NCBI RefSeq assembly: GCF_026914265.1
Contig: NC_069132.1
Span: 33,040,932 to 33,104,931 of the forward strand
Source of the DNA: Mya arenaria
Lineage: Eukaryota > Mollusca > Bivalvia > Myida > Myidae
Length of the DNA stretch: 64,000 bases
Reading direction: 5' to 3'
The notes under the pieces were generated by a model that had not been told where the DNA came from, did no database searches, and saw only the letters and a program-made list of their open reading frames with translations. A program made the position numbers and the translations under genes. This document shows, piece after piece, positions 1 to 11,728 of this stretch (positions are counted from its first letter, which is position 1; the number at the start of each line of letters is the position of its first letter).

Positions 1-240
1 ATTATCTTGAACAGTTTATAAGTTATGGCCAAGTTTTCAACAACCCTGCCAATGCAGCAAAACAACAAAAACTCCAAGGCTATGACAAAAGCTTGACTTT
101 TTTGCTTTTAAATACAGACAAGCTAATAAAATGATATATCTGAAGAGGAAAAAACAGCTACCTGTGCAGTGGCGTTGCTATCGAGGCAGAGATAAGCTTG
201 TGTGTTAAAGATCAGAGAACTGTTGGTAAAGTAGTCAAAA

Positions 241-495
241 AGAGCAAGAAAGGTAGAGTGTAGCGGGAAAGGGGGACGAGGAGAAGTCAAAAGTTGCAAG
301 AATGGTAGTGTAGCGGGAAAGGGGGAAGAGGGGAAGTCAAAAGTTGCAAGAATGGCAGAGTGTAGTGGGAAAGGGGGACGAGGGGAAGTCAAAAGTTGCA
401 AGAATGATAGAGTGTAGCGGGAAAGGGGGATGAGGGGAAGTCAAAAGTTGCAAGAAAGGTAAAGTGTAGCGGGAAAGAGGGTGAGGGGAAGTAGG
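241..495. repeat. 52-bp minisatellite, about 5 copies
   Basis: Tandem copies of a purine-rich unit with core 'gtagcgggaaaggggga' followed by 'gaagtcaaaagttgcaag'. The 'tagcggg' landmark recurs at about 261, 311, 363, 415 and 467, giving steps of 50 to 52 bases. Open frames across it are by-products of the repetition. It probably lies within intron 1 of the minus-strand ryanodine receptor gene. Confidence 0.85.
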
Positions 496-1552
496 TACAG
501 GCCCTTGATGCTTATATAATGTTGTGTATTATCAAAATTTATATTATAAGTTATGCCTCTGTTGTATCCATAAATTGGTGATTCAAACATAAGACATGTG
601 CAGCTTACAGTACTGAGAAAGTCATTGCCCTCAACCCCATCCCCTGCCATAGGCCATGTTTTCTCAACTTTAATAGTTTTACTTGTCATAACTCAACCAT
701 TCCTTACACTTTTTGCAAACATTGCTGAAATTCCTTCCAAACATAAAATATACAATCACTATGATGAATAAAGACTGGCTATAACATTATCAAAAAGTCC
801 TTCCAAATTACAAAAGAAGATATTTGAATAAAAAGCATAAAACGAATGATTGTCTGAAATATGCACAATACTCTAATGGAATATTAATTTGCTACAAGTA
901 TTCTCAGGATAGGAAAACCATGCAGACTTCCATGGAATCAATGAAATATATCCAACAACTAGATTGACATCAATGTCCTTGGAGGACCAGTTTTATAGGA
1001 TCTGGGGCTATTGACCAATAATAATAGGACCAATACAACTGACCCAGTTTTTCTTGTTCTTCTTAGTACAACAAAGTTCATCCTGACATTTTAATATCAA
1101 GTATTAGATTAAGGGAAATGATAAGAAAGGACGCCAAATATATACCAATCGATGATGCATAATTTATATAATATTATTATTTGCAGCCATGTTCAAGACA
1201 TTACTATTACAATTCAACTTCACAATGCTGTTTCTCATAAAACTTGTATCCACTGTCAGCTGTACCCATGACCTTTAAGTGTGACCTTCACCTTGACTCT
1301 AGTAGGGATCTGGATATTTCAGTGACATGCCATCTTTTCGATAATAGTTTGTTCCTGCTGGTTGAAATGCTCACAATCAGAACACTGTTGACATGATCAA
1401 GAAAACAATTTTTAATGACCTTTTAACAGTGAATGAGGTCAATATTTATATAGATTTCATTGAATGGGGTTAATATTTGTATAGATTTCAGAGATTGGGT
1501 ATAATATTTATAAAGAATGCAGATTCTGCTCTACATATTAAAATACTTACAC
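496..1552. other. AT-rich non-coding stretch
   Basis: No exon recognised on either strand. Around 1,255-1,330 there is a 'catgacctttaagtgtgacctt' type segment resembling the interspersed repeat better seen at 9,690-9,910 and 20,740-21,380. The rest is AT-rich sequence without visible structure, presumably intronic. Confidence 0.4.
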
Positions 1553-1612
1553 ATCTGACCGTTTCATAGCCCTCTGTATCTATTTCATCATCGCCCTTTG
1601 TTCGGCCCATCT
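1553..1612 (-). CDS. Possible short first exon, unknown gene
   Basis: On the minus strand an ATG in good Kozak context (AAGATGG) opens 20 codons, MGRTKGDDEIDTEGYETVRC, followed directly by a consensus donor (GTAAGT). The acidic composition and strong donor suggest a real first coding exon or an internal exon. No family is recognised, and it does not match the expected second exon of the ryanodine receptor in whose presumed intron it lies. It could be a nested gene, an alternative exon or chance. The right edge is set at the ATG; a 5' UTR is not defined. Confidence 0.25.
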
Positions 1613-4470
1613 TCACACTCTGGGCTCACTCAATACTTTCACCAGGTATATTCCAAACAAACATCCACTTCATCCAAAAATGTTTTAATAATGATCGAAA
1701 TTAAGTCCATTAGCTTTCAAACCTAAACATTTCAATAAAACAAACATTTTTAATTGAGAACCATAACAAGTGTGAAGTATTGAATATTATCCTAGAAATA
1801 TTGACCATAAAATTGACCCTGTCTAGAACTGATGATTTAATAACTTGTTCCAATCACAAAGACAAAAGGTAATTTCCATTCACATCTTAATTATTAATAC
1901 AGAATGTCTATTCTTATACAATAACAAAATGCTGTCAGGAGGGACATGGTTTGTATACGTCATTAATAATTCATATAAGCATCAACTGTGTTTAAGTGCT
2001 AATATGCATGCAAATCTTTTGCGCAAGATTTGCACAGCATCTTCCATCATTATTTCATTAGGTAAGTGCTACCATATGACAGTTATTTTCTCTAAGATTA
2101 TCTCATCAAATTCTGCACTATTTCTAACAATATATAATATATGTATATATAAGAAGTGACATACGGCAGTTATTTATAAAATTCATACTTGATAACATTA
2201 TTAATACGTAAATGACAAAACATTTGACAATTAACATGTTTCCATTCATTAAAAGGAGGAGTTTCTTACTTAATGAAAACTGTTTAAAGATAAAACCTAT
2301 GCAATTATTATATGAACAAAACATGAAAAACATTCAATTCTAAACTTAAAGTAAGGAAAAAAAAAATTGAATCCATTTAGTGCATGATATATAACTTTCA
2401 CTCCTTGAAAAATTACGAAAAAAAATAAGAGTAATTCCAAAGATGAATAAATTCCTGCACACAGCACATCCGTTCCTCATACCACACTGAAGTAAGTGAT
2501 GCCCATGTGATGCCCATAAAATTACAGTGCTTGTAATCCCATTAATATACAATTAAGCATCCATGCATACAATCATCAATCCTGCCTGTAACAAGCAAGC
2601 TACCCAAGGGGCAGGAAAGTTCTCACAATTGCAGGGGGAAATCATTTCCAGCTGCTTGTTTGATAACATCCTAGATGAAATGCAGGAGAAATGCAACAAA
2701 AATCAACATTAAATTATTGATGAGATTGATTTTGCTGCAGATAACTGGGATAATGACCTTAACTGCATATGATCTATAACTTTTCCCATAATCATTATCA
2801 TATTCTTGTGTCTATACAGATTCATCAGTTATCTGGATGATCAGGGTTCAAAGAATTGTCTTTTTGTTAATCATATGTACAGACTAATCTTGAATGAACA
2901 CATGTTTGATTAATAATATATGAGCACTAGAATTATATTCAGAAAAGAATGATAAATTTATTCACAACCTTTGTTTTTCCATTAAAAATAGTGATAAAAA
3001 TCAGACTATTTCAGAAATAAGTAAAACCTGTTTTCTTTGATACTTAAGCATGTTGCACTGAATTATACTAATTAATATTCCATACAATTTCCACTTCACG
3101 TTGCCTAGACACAATGTAATTAAAGAAAGAGGTAAATATTTCAAGGTTTTGCAGTTAAGCAGCCCTCTTCCAATCATTCCTCCTGTAATTTCTGAGATTG
3201 TTGATTCTTAAAATACACAACCACATCCTCACAAACTATACATTGTTAACATTATGGGGCAACTTTACATTCAAATGCACTTTTACCTGAAAAATAGGTA
3301 AAAACAGAAAGAGAAATTTATATCCCTTAAGAAAACAATAATATCAAATTTGACTGCATTAAAGGATATAAAACCAAACTGGAGTAAACTTGCAAACTTA
3401 CTTAATTAAACATTAAACTTAAAATCATTAAAACTATGTTTTTGTGGTTCCTATATCTATTGTTATCTGAGGACACACATTTTAATAGTTGTCATTACTT
3501 CCGTTTATGGAGAGACAATGGTAACAGCCCTTCTAGACGTCTTTCTAGAACTGACTATAAAAACCAATGGAATGTCAGTCTTTATTACAACATGGGCATA
3601 CAGGCTGACATGTGCTGGTTCCCCACAGGAATGACAAAACATGACTCTTTGTTGTTAGTTTGTCTTAATTCAGTTGGTCAGAGCATGCAAATTCAGCTTT
3701 TTCCACCGTACTCCTTGAATTTGCTGGCACCACTTCCAGCGATTTTCTGCTGTCTGTGCCCTAGTCAATTTGCAAGCTACTTTGTAGCTAAGGCGGGGTA
3801 TGTGTTTCAGCCTTGTGCCTTGAGCAGACTAATCATTCAATATGTAAGAAAGTTTTGAGAATTATCCCATTCCATTGAGTTTGTTTTATCATCGCAGAAT
3901 CCTGTGGCACTGCAGGGCAAAGACACTTTGAGTTTGGTTTTCGCAAGACAGGAGTTAGCTACCTTTTCCTACTATGAGAACTTAAAAGTTTGTTTTCAGA
4001 TAGAAATTCAGTATCTTCTCTTGCTTGCTATGCATGCATGATGTTCCTGGTTCACTTGGATCCATTGTGTGATGAGTTCAGTATGGGAGCTTCATGCATG
4101 CTGTGGTCAGTTGCCAGTAGCACTACACAATCTCCCTCAAAATCCCGGTCTTGGTAAAGGAAATGAGATATTGTGGTTTACAAGAAAGGGATTATTTTTG
4201 CTGAACTGTCTACAGTGATTATTTTAGGATAGCACTCCAGAGCTAAAGTACTGCAATTCCCTTCATAGTATGTCCATCTCCTTTTAAGTACATTGTAACT
4301 CAGCCTAATTGCAGGACAGGATGGTCGCCTAAAACTTTTGAGCAGACTCAATGTTCTGGAGCAACAGTCCTGATCAAATCCGTACATGAAGCCTCTCCAT
4401 GATGACAGTTCATAAACCAAACATAAAAAGTTGCTACTTAAACATCCACTTCTTTGCACACAGGGTTAAG
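1613..4470. other. AT-rich non-coding stretch
   Basis: No recognisable exon, RNA gene or mobile element. A 140-codon open frame (3,436-3,858, plus) starts in unremarkable context, resembles no family I know and has no splice or promoter support, so I do not call it a gene. Probably intron 1 of the ryanodine receptor gene. Confidence 0.4.
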
Positions 4471-6660
4471 GACAGGGCTGCTGGTAAGGTTATCTTGATC
4501 CTGAACTGTCTGTAAAGTTGCTGCTGGTAAAGTTGTCAAGAGCTTAGGACCAGGCTGCTGGTAAAGTTGTCAAGAGCTAATAAGACCAGGCTGCTGGTGA
4601 AGTTGTCAAGAGCTTAGGACCAGGTTGCTGGTAAAGTTGTCAAGAGCTCAGGACCAGACTGCTGGTCAGGTTTTCACTAGCTTATGACCAGGCTGCCGGT
4701 AAGGTTATCTTGATCCTGCCTGTAGTGATTTCTTCTGAAGGGACTCCAGAGCTAAGGTCAAGGCAGCTGGTTAGGTTGTATTGTTTCTGAACTGTCAATC
4801 GTTATGACTTGTGAGGGGGCTCCAAAGTTAAAGACTATGGAGTGGGCAATGTTGTGCAGAGCAAAGGACAATGTTGCTGGTAAAGTTGTCAAGAGCTTAG
4901 GACCAGGCTGCTGGTTTAGTTGTAAAGTGCTTAGGACCAGGCTGCTGGTACGGTTGTCAAGAGCTAATAGGACTAGGCTGCTTGTAAAGTTCTCAAGAGC
5001 TTAAGACAGGGCTGCTGGTAAAAGTGTCAAGAGCTAATAGGACCAGGCTGTTGATAAAGCTTTCAGCTTAGGAACAGGCTTCTGGAAAAGTTATCAAGAG
5101 CCTAGGACAAGGCTGCTGGTAAAGTTGTCAAGAGCTAATAGGACAAGGCTGCTGATAAAGTTGTCAAGAGCTAATAGGACAAGGCTGCTAGTAAAGTTGT
5201 CAAGTCCTTAGGACAAGGCTGATAGTAGAGTTGTCAAGAGCTTAGTACCAGGCTGCTGGTAAAGTTGTCAAGAGCTTAGGACTAGGCTGCTGGTAAAGTT
5301 GCCAAGAGCTAATAGGACCATGCTGCTGATCAAGTTTACAAGAGCTAATAGGACCATGCTCGTAAAGTTGTCAAGAGCTTTGGACCAGGCTGCTGGTAAA
5401 GTTGTCAAGAATGTGGGGACCAGGCTGCTGGTAAAGTTGTCAAGAGCTAATTAGACCAGGTTGCTGGTGAAATTGTCTACAGCTCAGGACCAGACTGCTG
5501 GTAAAGTTGTCACAAGCTCATAACAAGGCAGCCAGTAGAATTGTCAAGAGCTAATAGGACCAGACTGCTGATTAAGTTGTCAAGAGCATAGGTCCGGGCT
5601 GCTTGTAGAGTTGTCAAGCGCTTAGGACTAGGCTGCTGATAAAGATGTCAAGAGCTTAGGACCAGGCTTCTAATAAAGATGTCAAGAGCTTAGAACCAGG
5701 CTTCTAATAAAGATGCCAAGAGCACAGGACCAGGCTGCTGGTAAAGTTGTCAAGAGCTTATAGGACCAGGCGGCTTGTAAAGTTGTTACGAACTAATAGG
5801 ACAAGGCTGCTGGTAAAGTCATCAAGAGCTAATAGGACCAGTCTGCTGGTAAAGTTGTTACGAACTAATAGGACAAGGCTGCTGGTAAAGTTGTTATGAA
5901 CTAATAGGACAAGGCTGCTGGTAAAGTCATCAAAAGCTAACAGGACCAGGCTGCTGGTAAAGTTGTCTAGAGCTTTGGACCAGGCTCCTAGTAAAGTTGT
6001 CAAGAATGTGGGACCAGGCTGCTGGTAAAGTTGTCAGAAGCTTAGGACTAGGCTGCTGGTTAAGTTGTCACAAGCTGATGACCTGGCAGCCAGTAGAGTT
6101 GTCAAGAGCTAATAGGACCAGACTGCTGATTAAGTTGTCAAGAGCATAGGTCCGGGCTGCTTGTAGAGTTGTCAAGCGCTTAGGACTAGGCTGCTGATAA
6201 AGATGTCAAGAGCTTAGGACCAGGCTTCTAATAAAGATGTCAAGAGCTTAGAACCAGGCTTCTAATAAAGATGCCAAGAGCACAGGACCAGGCTGCTGGT
6301 AAAGTTGTCAAGAGCTTATAGGACCAGGCTGCTTGTAAAGTTGTTACGAACTAATAGGACAAGGCTGCTGGTAAAGTCATCAAAAGCTAACAGGACCAGG
6401 CTGCTGGTAAAGTTGTCTAGAGCTTTGGACCAGGCTCCTGGTAAAGTTGTCAAGAATGTGGGACCAGGCTGCTGGTAAAGTTGTCAGAAGCTTAGGACTA
6501 GACTGCTGTTTAAGTTGTCAATAGCTTAGGACGAGGTTGCTTGTAAAGTTGTGGAGAGCTTAGGACCAGGCTGCTAGTAGAGATGTAAATAGCTCATGAC
6601 CAGGCTACTGGCAAAGTTGCCAATAGCTTAGGACCAGGCTGCTGGTAAGTTTGTCTTGAT
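4471..6660. repeat. 33-34-bp minisatellite, 2.2 kb
   Basis: Dozens of diverged tandem copies of a unit close to 'accaggctgctggtaaag' plus 'ttgtcaagagctaatagg'. Edges are degenerate (4,471-4,800), the middle more regular. Within it a block beginning near 5,549 recurs near 6,107 in almost identical form, a higher-order duplication offset by about 558 bases (the landmark 'ggtccggg' is at 5,591 and 6,149). The 33-base period leaves long open frames with an 11-residue repeat on the minus strand; these are not genes. Confidence 0.9.
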
Positions 6661-7041
6661 ACATACTAAACTGTACATGGTGATGACGTTGTGATGGGGG
6701 CAACAGAGCCAAGGACCACACTTATTATGTTCCTCTGCACTTGTGAAATAATAACTATAATGTTTAACAACGTTTAATAATTGTGCCCTATGTTTCAGCA
6801 TATGCGAAATAATAATACCTTTGTAATGTTTCACTGCATTTGCGAAATAATAACTTTGCCCATTTAATGATGTTTCATTGCATTTCAAATAAATAATTAA
6901 GCCCTTATGTTTCACTGCATTTGCAAATTAAAAAACGTGCCAGTATCAGGTTTCTCTTCATTTTCCAAGAATCTCCATTCCCTTTAATATAATGCTTTCT
7001 AAATGAGTAAATTGAAATTTGTTTCCGCGCTGCTATTGGTT
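6661..7041. other. Short unit repeats, otherwise featureless
   Basis: Contains a loose repetition of 'atgtttcactgcatttgcgaaataataa' type units (about 6,725-6,930, period near 60 bases). No coding signal is seen. Confidence 0.4.
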
Positions 7042-7514
7042 TAAAGGGACTCGAGCATGATTTGTGACCAAACATTTTACTCTATGATACCGAAATTGCA
7101 GAGAAAAATGCAAATAAAGAATAAACAATATTTTGGTATAAGTGGGCCGGGAACCCATGCCTGTAAAGCAAAGAAAAAATAGATAACCAACACCATAACC
7201 ACTAGGGCACAAGGACTTATACAACAGTAGATGGATATTTTGACCATATAATGTAAGAATACATTGATAACATCATGTGATAATGTCAATCAAAAATAAC
7301 GCTTGTAACAACGATATGCTAAATCCCGTTTGGGACTGTTATTGAAAATTGTGGTCTTAATTCAAAGACGATATTTGAGAAAATATCAACATTTGCTGAA
7401 GGGTTGCAGCTGTCAGTATCTTTAATAGTTTTAACACTCCTAACGATTTGTCACACTTTATTTCATCATAGAAAAAAAAGAGTTCATTTTACAAAACATG
7501 AGTGAGTCCCTTTA
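7042..7514. mobile_element. Foldback MITE (TAAAGGGACTC family) holding a SINE
   Basis: The left end TAAAGGGACTCGAGCATG is mirrored by the right end, whose reverse complement begins TAAAGGGACTCACTCATG, so the element has imperfect terminal inverted repeats. A 162-bp relative at 29,372-29,533 shares both ends and the internal 'atcgaaattgcag' motif but lacks the SINE-like middle. No transposase is encoded, so movement would depend on an autonomous relative elsewhere. Confidence 0.7.
7141..7218 (-). repeat. tRNA-derived SINE head nested in MITE
   Basis: Read on the minus strand, the sequence contains 'tgccctagtggttatggtg', matching an RNA polymerase III A box, and 60 bases further 'gggttcccggccc', close to a B box. 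It therefore looks tRNA-like but does not fold as a clean tRNA and is better explained as the promoter head of a SINE. It lies inside the 7,042-7,514 foldback element. Confidence 0.5.
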
Positions 7515-8790
7515 GGAATTGTACCAAAATGATGAGCCATTATGTACTTCAGGTGTCACCATGTGTAAACATTCTGTACATTGTCTGGCAACATTAATTT
7601 CAGACTAGAAGCAAACACTGCGAAGGATAAAAGCAAAGCAACAAAAACATATGTTGCATTAGCACAAGTCATTATTACATGGAATTACAAGTGAAACAAA
7701 TGATTACAGTAAGGCACACCTGGATTTGATGTTCCAGACACATGCAGGGAATATCTAGATGTATATTTACTGCAGCAAACACAAGTGATGTGTAATAGTA
7801 CCTTGGTTATAGGCATTTCAATATAAGAGTTCTTCACAATAACTGTAGAAAACTCAGCCAACATTGGAACACAACTAATGTGACAACCACCTGTGATCTT
7901 TTATCATATAAAGTCATATAAGTAAAGTAAAAAAGTTGAACGCACAGCAACTACCGTAAATGTCCTATTCAACATGCCAGCTGTGTTTTTTAAGAACTTT
8001 ACAAGTGTGAAAATTTTGACCCATTCAGCGAACTTCATAAAATCATCTTAATTTGATAATGAGCCATGTACAGAGTCATAAATATCAAATACCGACTAAA
8101 AAGCTTGACGCAATTACCCATCACCATGTACAAGTTGAAGCCCACGACTGACTAATTAGCGACAAGTTTATTGCTAGGGCATAGCTATATAGCTACAACC
8201 CCTGGTGAGCTAATCAATAAAACTGCTTGTCCTCAAAATATCAATAAACAACTTTCGGCAAGATATTTTTTTGGATGATTCTGTTATCAATGTAGCCAAA
8301 GTTTTACGATGGAACATGGCTTAATAACTTAATATGCATGACGTCAGCTGCCTGAGCAGTTGAGTTAATGGGAACAAATGGCTTCTTTAAGTTTAGAGTT
8401 AAGGTTAAGAATTGTTTCAAGTCAGGAATTCAGAAAATAGACCAAGGAAAAAAGACGTGCCAGTTCAAAAGGTCATGCGCGTCTGATAGGACATTTATGG
8501 TAATTTGTTGATTTTGTAGAGCTGTCATTAGGCAACAAAAAAATAAATATAAACTTGTAAATAACATGCACAACCATAGGAGAGATGGTGAAACATATTT
8601 CTTATATGTAATTATATAAATAACCATCTCTGACTGATACTGCCACCTGCAAAAAAACTACACCTGTTAAGAATGTAATCTATGACTGCATATTATATAT
8701 GTATATAATCATTGAGCTGGTTGCAAATAACATATTGTATTTTTTGAAAGATCTTACATAAGTGTTTAATCTTAATACATCTATTTTTAA
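7515..8790. other. AT-rich non-coding stretch
   Basis: No exon or repeat family recognised, apart from ordinary AT-rich sequence. Presumed intron of the minus-strand ryanodine receptor gene. Confidence 0.4.
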
Positions 8791-9111
8791 TGCACCAGTC
8801 AATTATAACCACGGCCCCCCCAGGTCCAGGGAAAAGCGGGGACTTTGACTTTCAGTCCAGCCAACCCTGGCTAAAATCTCTGCCCTGCGGGGATGAACTG
8901 ATGGTAAAATCCCCACCAAATGCCCCCGCACTCCAGGGACCTTAAGTTAGTCCCATTCCCCACTATATTTTGCGCGAAGACAAAACCACGGCATTAACCC
9001 GGCACTGCTGGGCCACCTGGAAGGTAAAAACACGGCCCATTTCCCCGGCTATCCCCGGTATACCCCCGTACCTGGGGGGGGGGGGGGGCGTGGCTACAAT
9101 TGTCTGGTGCA
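8791..9111. mobile_element. GC-rich foldback MITE, copy 1
   Basis: Begins TGCACCAGTCAATTATAACC and ends with the near-exact reverse complement (ttgtctggtgca), with C-runs just inside the left end and G-runs just inside the right. It is about 320 bases long and much more GC-rich than its surroundings. Copies at 14,162-14,472 (opposite orientation) and 24,946-25,258 (same orientation) define the family. It encodes no transposase. Confidence 0.75.
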
Positions 9112-10678
9112 TAACATTTGATAGAAATTCATTTTGAATAAATATGCATTGCCCTTTTGAAAAACAAAACCCTGAACATTTTTTGACCCATGCTTTTTGT
9201 ATTCGCCATTTATCAATGGTAAATAAACATGTCAATATGTCAAAACCATCATTAAGAAATGGTCAAGCAAGCATTTCCAGTCATAAAGCTTAAATTTTGT
9301 CTGCATTTGAAAACAGTCAATGGCTGATCCAGGACATGTACATGAAAATTAAGAAGGCAACTAACTCGTTTAGACGTCACTTTTCGCATGGTTAATGCTT
9401 TCAAGATCAGAAACCATATTCGATTAAACAATGAACATCAGATTTACACACAAAAAAAGGCTTCATGCATACACATACAATTTAATAAGGCAGTATGAAA
9501 ATAGACTATGAAATATGAGTCCCAAAGTTTCTGAACAGTTTTATCACCAAAAACCTTGCCAAACTGCCTAGCTTGTTTTGTTTAGCATGTTACAGTAACC
9601 ACATCATTATTTCAGTTTAGCCTAATGAAAAAAATAAACCCTTGAATACTGAAAACTAGAGGCTTATCAGCTTAACAACTATCAATGTTGAGCCTAACAT
9701 GGGACAGCTCTGAGAAAGATTGTTATTTGATCTTGATATGTGATTAATGGAAAGTTGATTGCTGTGCATGACAATGTTGTTAACAAGCCAAAACAAACAA
9801 AACATATCTGACTAATGGTACCTGAGCATGACCTTGACCTTTGACCTACAGGCATGGGTCTAGAACATGACTCTCCCTCTTCTTATGGTTAACATTTGTG
9901 TTAGGTTATTAATGCTCAATGCTAGCAAAATAACAGCCCCAACAAACCAAAATTGGATGGAATTTGTTTCCCTTTTTTTTCAGAAATGGCTTATAAGCAG
10001 GTGTGAGCTTTTCATATAGATTTTTTTTTACAAAACAAACTTATCCTATTGTCAGTACAACCTATAAAGTCTTCATATTGGTGTGGATAATCAAACACAC
10101 TAAAAACACACATACATTTTGCGCTTTCAATATGTCAGCCAATGGGGTTGTATTCTAAGTCAGTTAGATGACCAGAAGTAATTTCTACTACGCTCAACTC
10201 ACTCAGCCCAGTCATAATAATTAAGAATTTACTTCATGTCACCTAGCTATTACATAGTCAGGTGCAAAACAGTTCAAAGTGGTTTAAAGAACATTTCCAA
10301 ATGCAGAACCACTCCAATAACCTTCTGAAATGGGAAATGTGCATGCAGGATGATGTTGCGGGTACCATACACTAATTGGACCTAATTGTCAAATAACTAA
10401 TGACACGATATCCTGGTTTCATGGACCATTTTTATGGTGTCTGCTTCATGATGTTTTCACATATAAGACTTGAATTATTGATGTTTCCTGGTGCAAATGT
10501 ACCATTATCATAGCAACTCCAGTAAATGTATACGATGCTCTACACATGCAGTAACCCTAACAGTAAAATCAATGTCTAGAATTGAATACAGCTAGGAGTA
10601 TGTCTATTGATCGAAAATGTCATTGTTCACATTCATTTTTTATTGAAAATGCTCAAAATAACTTCAAATAAAACTCAC
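9112..10678. other. Non-coding with an interspersed repeat
   Basis: No exon seen. Part of this stretch (about 9,690-9,910) belongs to an interspersed family also present at 20,740-21,380, with the phrase 'tgaccttgacctttgacct'. At 9,835-9,847 this forms a perfect DR1 nuclear-receptor-type site on the reverse strand. The rest is AT-rich presumed intron. Confidence 0.5.
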
Positions 10679-10738
10679 TGTTCTAAGGAAGGAGATGTCA
10701 TCTTGTTCCGATCCCCCACTGTCCCCCTTCTCCGCCAT
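10679..10738 (-). CDS. RyR: Ryanodine receptor, first coding exon (partial gene)
   Basis: Ryanodine receptors are giant tetrameric calcium-release channels of the endoplasmic or sarcoplasmic reticulum. On the minus strand an ATG at 10,738 opens 20 codons ending in SEQDDISFLRT, followed immediately by a consensus donor (GTGAGT). From memory, insect receptors begin with an Ala/Glu-rich leader, then SEQDDVSFLRT, and vertebrate ones with a similar DDEVQFLRT-type segment; the animal gene family has its first intron exactly after this Leu-Arg-Thr in phase 0. I could not find exon 2, so the gene must continue left past the window start, making intron 1 longer than 10.6 kb. The upstream 5' region (10,739-11,010) is less AT-rich and contains CpG-bearing sequence consistent with a promoter. 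Only the N-terminal leader is visible, so the identification rests on a short motif plus intron position. Confidence 0.8.
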
Positions 10739-11612
10739 CTTGGAATCCGAGCACCGTTACCTGTGGTTTTCAACTCGATTCCAATTTCCACCAATTAACC
10801 TTCAATTAACGCCTGTTTTCTTTCTGAAATAGCAACATCGGGAACATTCCTTCCTATCGATATGCCTTGCACATGAGAAAATATCACTTTATTCAATCAA
10901 AATCGAAACATTTCGTGCCTTCAGGTGTGATTATTTCTCAGAAAATTCCACAACTGTCAGAATCTCGCGCGCAGCAGCCGAAATGAAGCTGAGCTAAAAA
11001 TAGCACCAATTAGGTAAATAAGTAACACGTGCTATGCGTACTGGTTTAGTCTACATGTACATTGAAGTTGTATTGTGATATGAATCAGTCTCAATATTGT
11101 CTTCAATTGTTTTGGTCTAGTTATTGATCACTTATAACCTAATTGATGATGCTTTACATAGATTTTAACCGGATATTACTAGAGCCCTGCATACAGCACG
11201 AGTGCTTTGGGCCCGTTTCATTTATCGACGGCAATATCCTTTGAATTGGAATGTCACAAATGTCGAGAAACCAATTAAATAAAAACTTATTTTTTAGTTC
11301 ATTTTCAAAACTGTCAAAAGTTCAGTTCACACAAACACATAGCAAGATACCGAAAATATGACTACCAGATAGATTTCATTCTACGACTGCAATGTAAGAA
11401 CAGTAAAGATCTATATTGAAACGGGCCCGAAGAACGCCCCCACCCCCATCCCCCTCGGGGAACGGTGCAATTTAAACTCTTACCGGTTCTAAGTTGTTTC
11501 AAGTACTAGTTGATGAAATAGTGTTTTAAAGTTGTGTCAACAGCGGCAGTAAATAATGAAACTTATACTCTTGCTTCTTGAATGCCACTTTTTATGCATT
11601 TATTTGGTTCAA
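10739..11612. promoter_or_regulatory. Probable 5' UTR and promoter region of RyR
   Basis: Lies immediately upstream of the minus-strand RyR start codon. It includes CpG-containing patches ('tctcgcgcgcagcagccg' near 10,965) and an E-box-like CACGTG near 11,026. No TATA box or transcription start can be fixed. Assignment as promoter is by position only. Confidence 0.35.
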
Positions 11613-11619
11613 GGCAAAG

Positions 11620-11695
11620 CCATCCTCGGCACCCCAGTGTATCATAACCTATATAATATTATATATGTTATGATACACTTGGGTGCCGAGGATGG
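11620..11695. repeat. 76-bp near-perfect palindrome with flanking 6-7-bp direct repeat
   Basis: Arms at 11,620-11,648 and 11,667-11,695 are 29 bases each and complementary with one mismatch. The spacer is itself largely palindromic (atataatattatat), so nearly the whole 76 bases can fold into one hairpin. 'gcaaag(c)' occurs on both sides (11,614-11,620 and 11,696-11,702), which resembles a target-site duplication. It may be a tiny foldback insertion or a transcribed hairpin. Confidence 0.8.
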
Positions 11696-11728
11696 GCAAA
11701 GCATGTCAATTAATCAGTGTCAAGTGGA

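Noticed and set aside
3436-3858. 140-codon plus-strand ORF
   Set aside because: No family resemblance, no promoter or splice support, and composition like the surrounding non-coding DNA; the length is plausible by chance given the sequence size.
7141-7218. A functional tRNA gene on the minus strand
   Set aside because: A and B boxes are present, but the spacing and arms do not form a cloverleaf; it is better explained as a SINE head.
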